Assembly (NCBI GenBank): GCA_039714175.1
Contig: JBDLJV010000128.1
Coordinates: 1 to 6,661, forward strand
Reading direction: 5' to 3'
Origin: B3-G11 sp039714175
GTDB lineage: Bacteria; Actinomycetota; Acidimicrobiia; Spongiisociales; UBA5794
Length of the DNA: 6,661 bases
Below the pieces are notes generated by a model. It was not told the DNA's origin, did not search any database, and saw nothing but the letters and a program-made list of their open reading frames with translations. The translations under genes were made by a program, and so were the position numbers. Below, in pieces: positions 5,433 to 6,661 of the stretch. How positions within the stretch are numbered: the stretch's first letter is position 1; each line of letters starts with the position of its first letter.

Positions 5433-6371
5433 TCAACTGCTGGCGTACGTTGAGAGTTCGACGTTCCCTCCCGAGAGGATGATTCCCACGCGCTTGCCGC
5501 TGAACTCGTTGCTGTAGCGGATCACCGCTGCCACTCCAGCCGCTCCAGAGGGCTCCACAACGAGCTTGGTCCGGACGGCAAGGAAGCCCATTGCATAGAG
5601 AATCTCTTGCTCGGAAACCAGGAGCACCTGTGTGCCGGCCTCAGACAGGATCGCAAAGGGGATCTCGCCGATACCTGTGAGGAGCCCGTCGCCGATGCTC
5701 AGAGCGCCGGTTGCACCGTATCTCACGCCGTCTCTCAAGGACCGGTACGAGTCATCCACGATCTCGGGCTCAGCTCCCCAGGCACGAAACCCGTGTCGCT
5801 CCGAAACGATGGTCGCGCCCGACAGCAGTCCACCACCCCCGATCGGAGTAATGATGACGTCCAGATCATCGACCTGTTCAACCAGTTCAAGAGATGCGGT
5901 GCCCTGTCCTGCTATGACGGATGGATCGTCGTACGGGTGGACGAACGTCGCTCCAGTCTCCTCCACGACAGCGTCCAGCGTTGCCTGACGCTCTGACTGG
6001 GAGCAGAAGACGATACGAGCGCCGTACCCACTCACGGCATCGACCTTGACCTGGGGTGCGTGATCGGGCATCACAACCGTTGCAGGGACACCTCGCACAG
6101 TGCAGGCATACGCCACTGCTTGTCCGTGATTACCAGACGAGTGGGTGGCAACCCCTCTGGCGGCATCCTCTTCTGACAGGGAGAGCACGGCGTTCGTCGC
6201 CCCTCGCGCCTTGAATGCGCCAACTTTCTGCATGTTCTCAGCCTTGAGAAACACCGACGCACCAGTGAGACCATCGAGGTATTCCGACGTGAATACCGGT
6301 GTTCTGTGCACGTACGGGGCGATTCGCTTCGCAGCGGCGAGGATGTCTTCGTACGTCGGTACTCGAATCAT
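5433..6371 (-). CDS. PLP-dependent threonine dehydratase / serine racemase family enzyme
   Basis: A 312-residue fold-type II PLP enzyme that probably deaminates L-threonine or L-serine to a 2-oxoacid and ammonia, or interconverts serine isomers. The PLP lysine is Lys54 in GAFKARGATNAV. The substrate loop is SSGNHGQA (78-85), with Ser79 at the position of the re-face serine of serine racemase. The phosphate-binding GGGGL loop is 178-182, Glu274 lies in VVEPSGAAG, and Ser300 in LSGGN contacts the pyridine nitrogen in relatives. Glu201 and Asp207 in EPEIVDD match the divalent metal ligands of mammalian serine racemase. There is no C-terminal ACT-like regulatory domain, so it resembles catabolic TdcB/racemase types, not biosynthetic IlvA. 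The start at 6371 is chosen because the ATG overlaps the upstream stop (ATGA) and begins MIRVPTYEDI like relatives; an in-frame ATG at 6446 would add 25 unrelated residues. Exact substrate is undecided. Confidence 0.92.
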   Translation of the reverse strand: MIRVPTYEDILAAAKRIAPYVHRTPVFTSEYLDGLTGASVFLKAENMQKVGAFKARGATNAVLSLSEEDAARGVATHSSGNHGQAVAYACTVRGVPATVVMPDHAPQVKVDAVSGYGARIVFCSQSERQATLDAVVEETGATFVHPYDDPSVIAGQGTASLELVEQVDDLDVIITPIGGGGLLSGATIVSERHGFRAWGAEPEIVDDSYRSLRDGVRYGATGALSIGDGLLTGIGEIPFAILSEAGTQVLLVSEQEILYAMGFLAVRTKLVVEPSGAAGVAAVIRYSNEFSGKRVGIILSGGNVELSTYASS

Positions 6372-6661
6372 GTTGTGATGTCCCTTCCCGCTGGCATTGT
6401 CGCCTCGAAGTACAGCCAGAGAGCCGCTGCGGAGAGGATATGCCACATCGCATGCCCCTGGAGCAACTTTTCGGAGTCACAGAACGGACTGCCGGTTCGG
6501 CCACCCAGGAAGAACACGAGAGCCAGGGACATGACGATGATCGCTCCCCACCAGTATCGAGAGCGAACGGGCAGGTGTCGTCTCAAGGCTATGTCGACGG
6601 CCACGAGCCCTGCAACCGCCACGCCCGCAAGCATGTTGGTGCTTTCGGGCCAGAGACCGAC
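6368..6661 (-). CDS. Polytopic membrane protein, ceramidase-like (CREST superfamily), C-terminal part
   Basis: The frame stays open to the right edge, so the N-terminus is missing; about 97 residues are visible, while ceramidase-like proteins usually exceed 200. Counting from the internal ATG at 6634, there are three hydrophobic helices (about 2-17, 27-45 and 63-79). The last carries QGHAMWHILSAAALWLYFE with His61 and His65 spaced as HxxxH. In alkaline ceramidases this final-helix HxxxH pair binds the catalytic zinc, and the nearby Cys52-Asp53 stretch before the helix also fits bacterial ceramidase-family ends as I recall them. The remaining zinc ligands would lie upstream, outside the window, so hydrolase activity cannot be judged. 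The TGA stop overlaps the dehydratase ATG by ATGA, so the two are one operon and probably translationally coupled. The membrane protein call is firm, the ceramidase-like label moderate. Confidence 0.6.
   Translation of the reverse strand, partial: VGLWPESTNMLAGVAVAGLVAVDIALRRHLPVRSRYWWGAIIVMSLALVFFLGGRTGSPFCDSEKLLQGHAMWHILSAAALWLYFEATMPAGRDITT

Noticed and set aside
6369..6446. Longer N-terminus for the dehydratase from ATG at 6446
   Set aside because: It would overlap the upstream membrane gene by 79 bases and add residues unlike the family; the ATGA overlap start matches relatives.
1..6661. Search for tRNA/rRNA genes, CRISPR arrays, insertion sequences, att sites or phage genes
   Set aside because: None seen: no regular spaced repeats, no transposase or integrase motifs, no tRNA-like cloverleaf, and intergenic gaps are all under 100 bases.

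Overview
The window reads as a GC-rich (roughly 60% by eye), gene-dense bacterial chromosome segment with housekeeping and membrane or cell-envelope genes. I see no mobile elements, RNA genes or CRISPR arrays. Two lipoproteins with lipoboxes, a SHOCT-domain membrane protein, an HdeD-like/DUF389 protein, GC-rich codon use and at least one convincing leaderless-type promoter (TATCAT six bases before an ATG) fit an actinobacterial lineage, perhaps an uncultivated Acidimicrobiia-type organism. That placement is an inference, not something the sequence proves.

Layout, left to right: (1) The 3' three quarters of a TyrZ-type tyrosyl-tRNA synthetase gene (+). (2) Convergent to it, a small lipoprotein with a type 1 copper (cupredoxin) site (-). 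(3) Divergent from that, a multi-pass protein with an HdeD-like (DUF308) N-terminal half and a DUF389 C-terminal half (+). (4) 37 bases later, thiI, the tRNA 4-thiouridine synthetase, without a rhodanese domain (+). (5) Convergent to thiI, a two-TM PLDc_N/SHOCT protein (-). (6) Divergent from that, an unrecognised protein with a lipobox signal, a Thr/Pro linker, one TM segment and a helical C-terminal domain (+). (7) Convergent to it, a fold-type II PLP enzyme of the threonine dehydratase/serine racemase family (-). Its start overlaps by ATGA the stop of (8), a membrane protein cut by the right edge with a ceramidase-like HxxxH helix (-).

Genes alternate in small convergent and divergent groups. 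All three convergent junctions carry an inverted repeat at or across the stop codons. The best is an imperfect 11-position stem at 5408-5432 that probably ends transcription from both sides. Functionally the window joins tRNA chemistry (TyrRS, ThiI), envelope proteins of little-known function, and an amino-acid lyase/racemase translationally coupled to a possible lipid hydrolase. No obvious defence or mobile system is present. The least described items are the HdeD-DUF389 fusion, the lipobox-plus-TM protein and the dehydratase/ceramidase-like pair.
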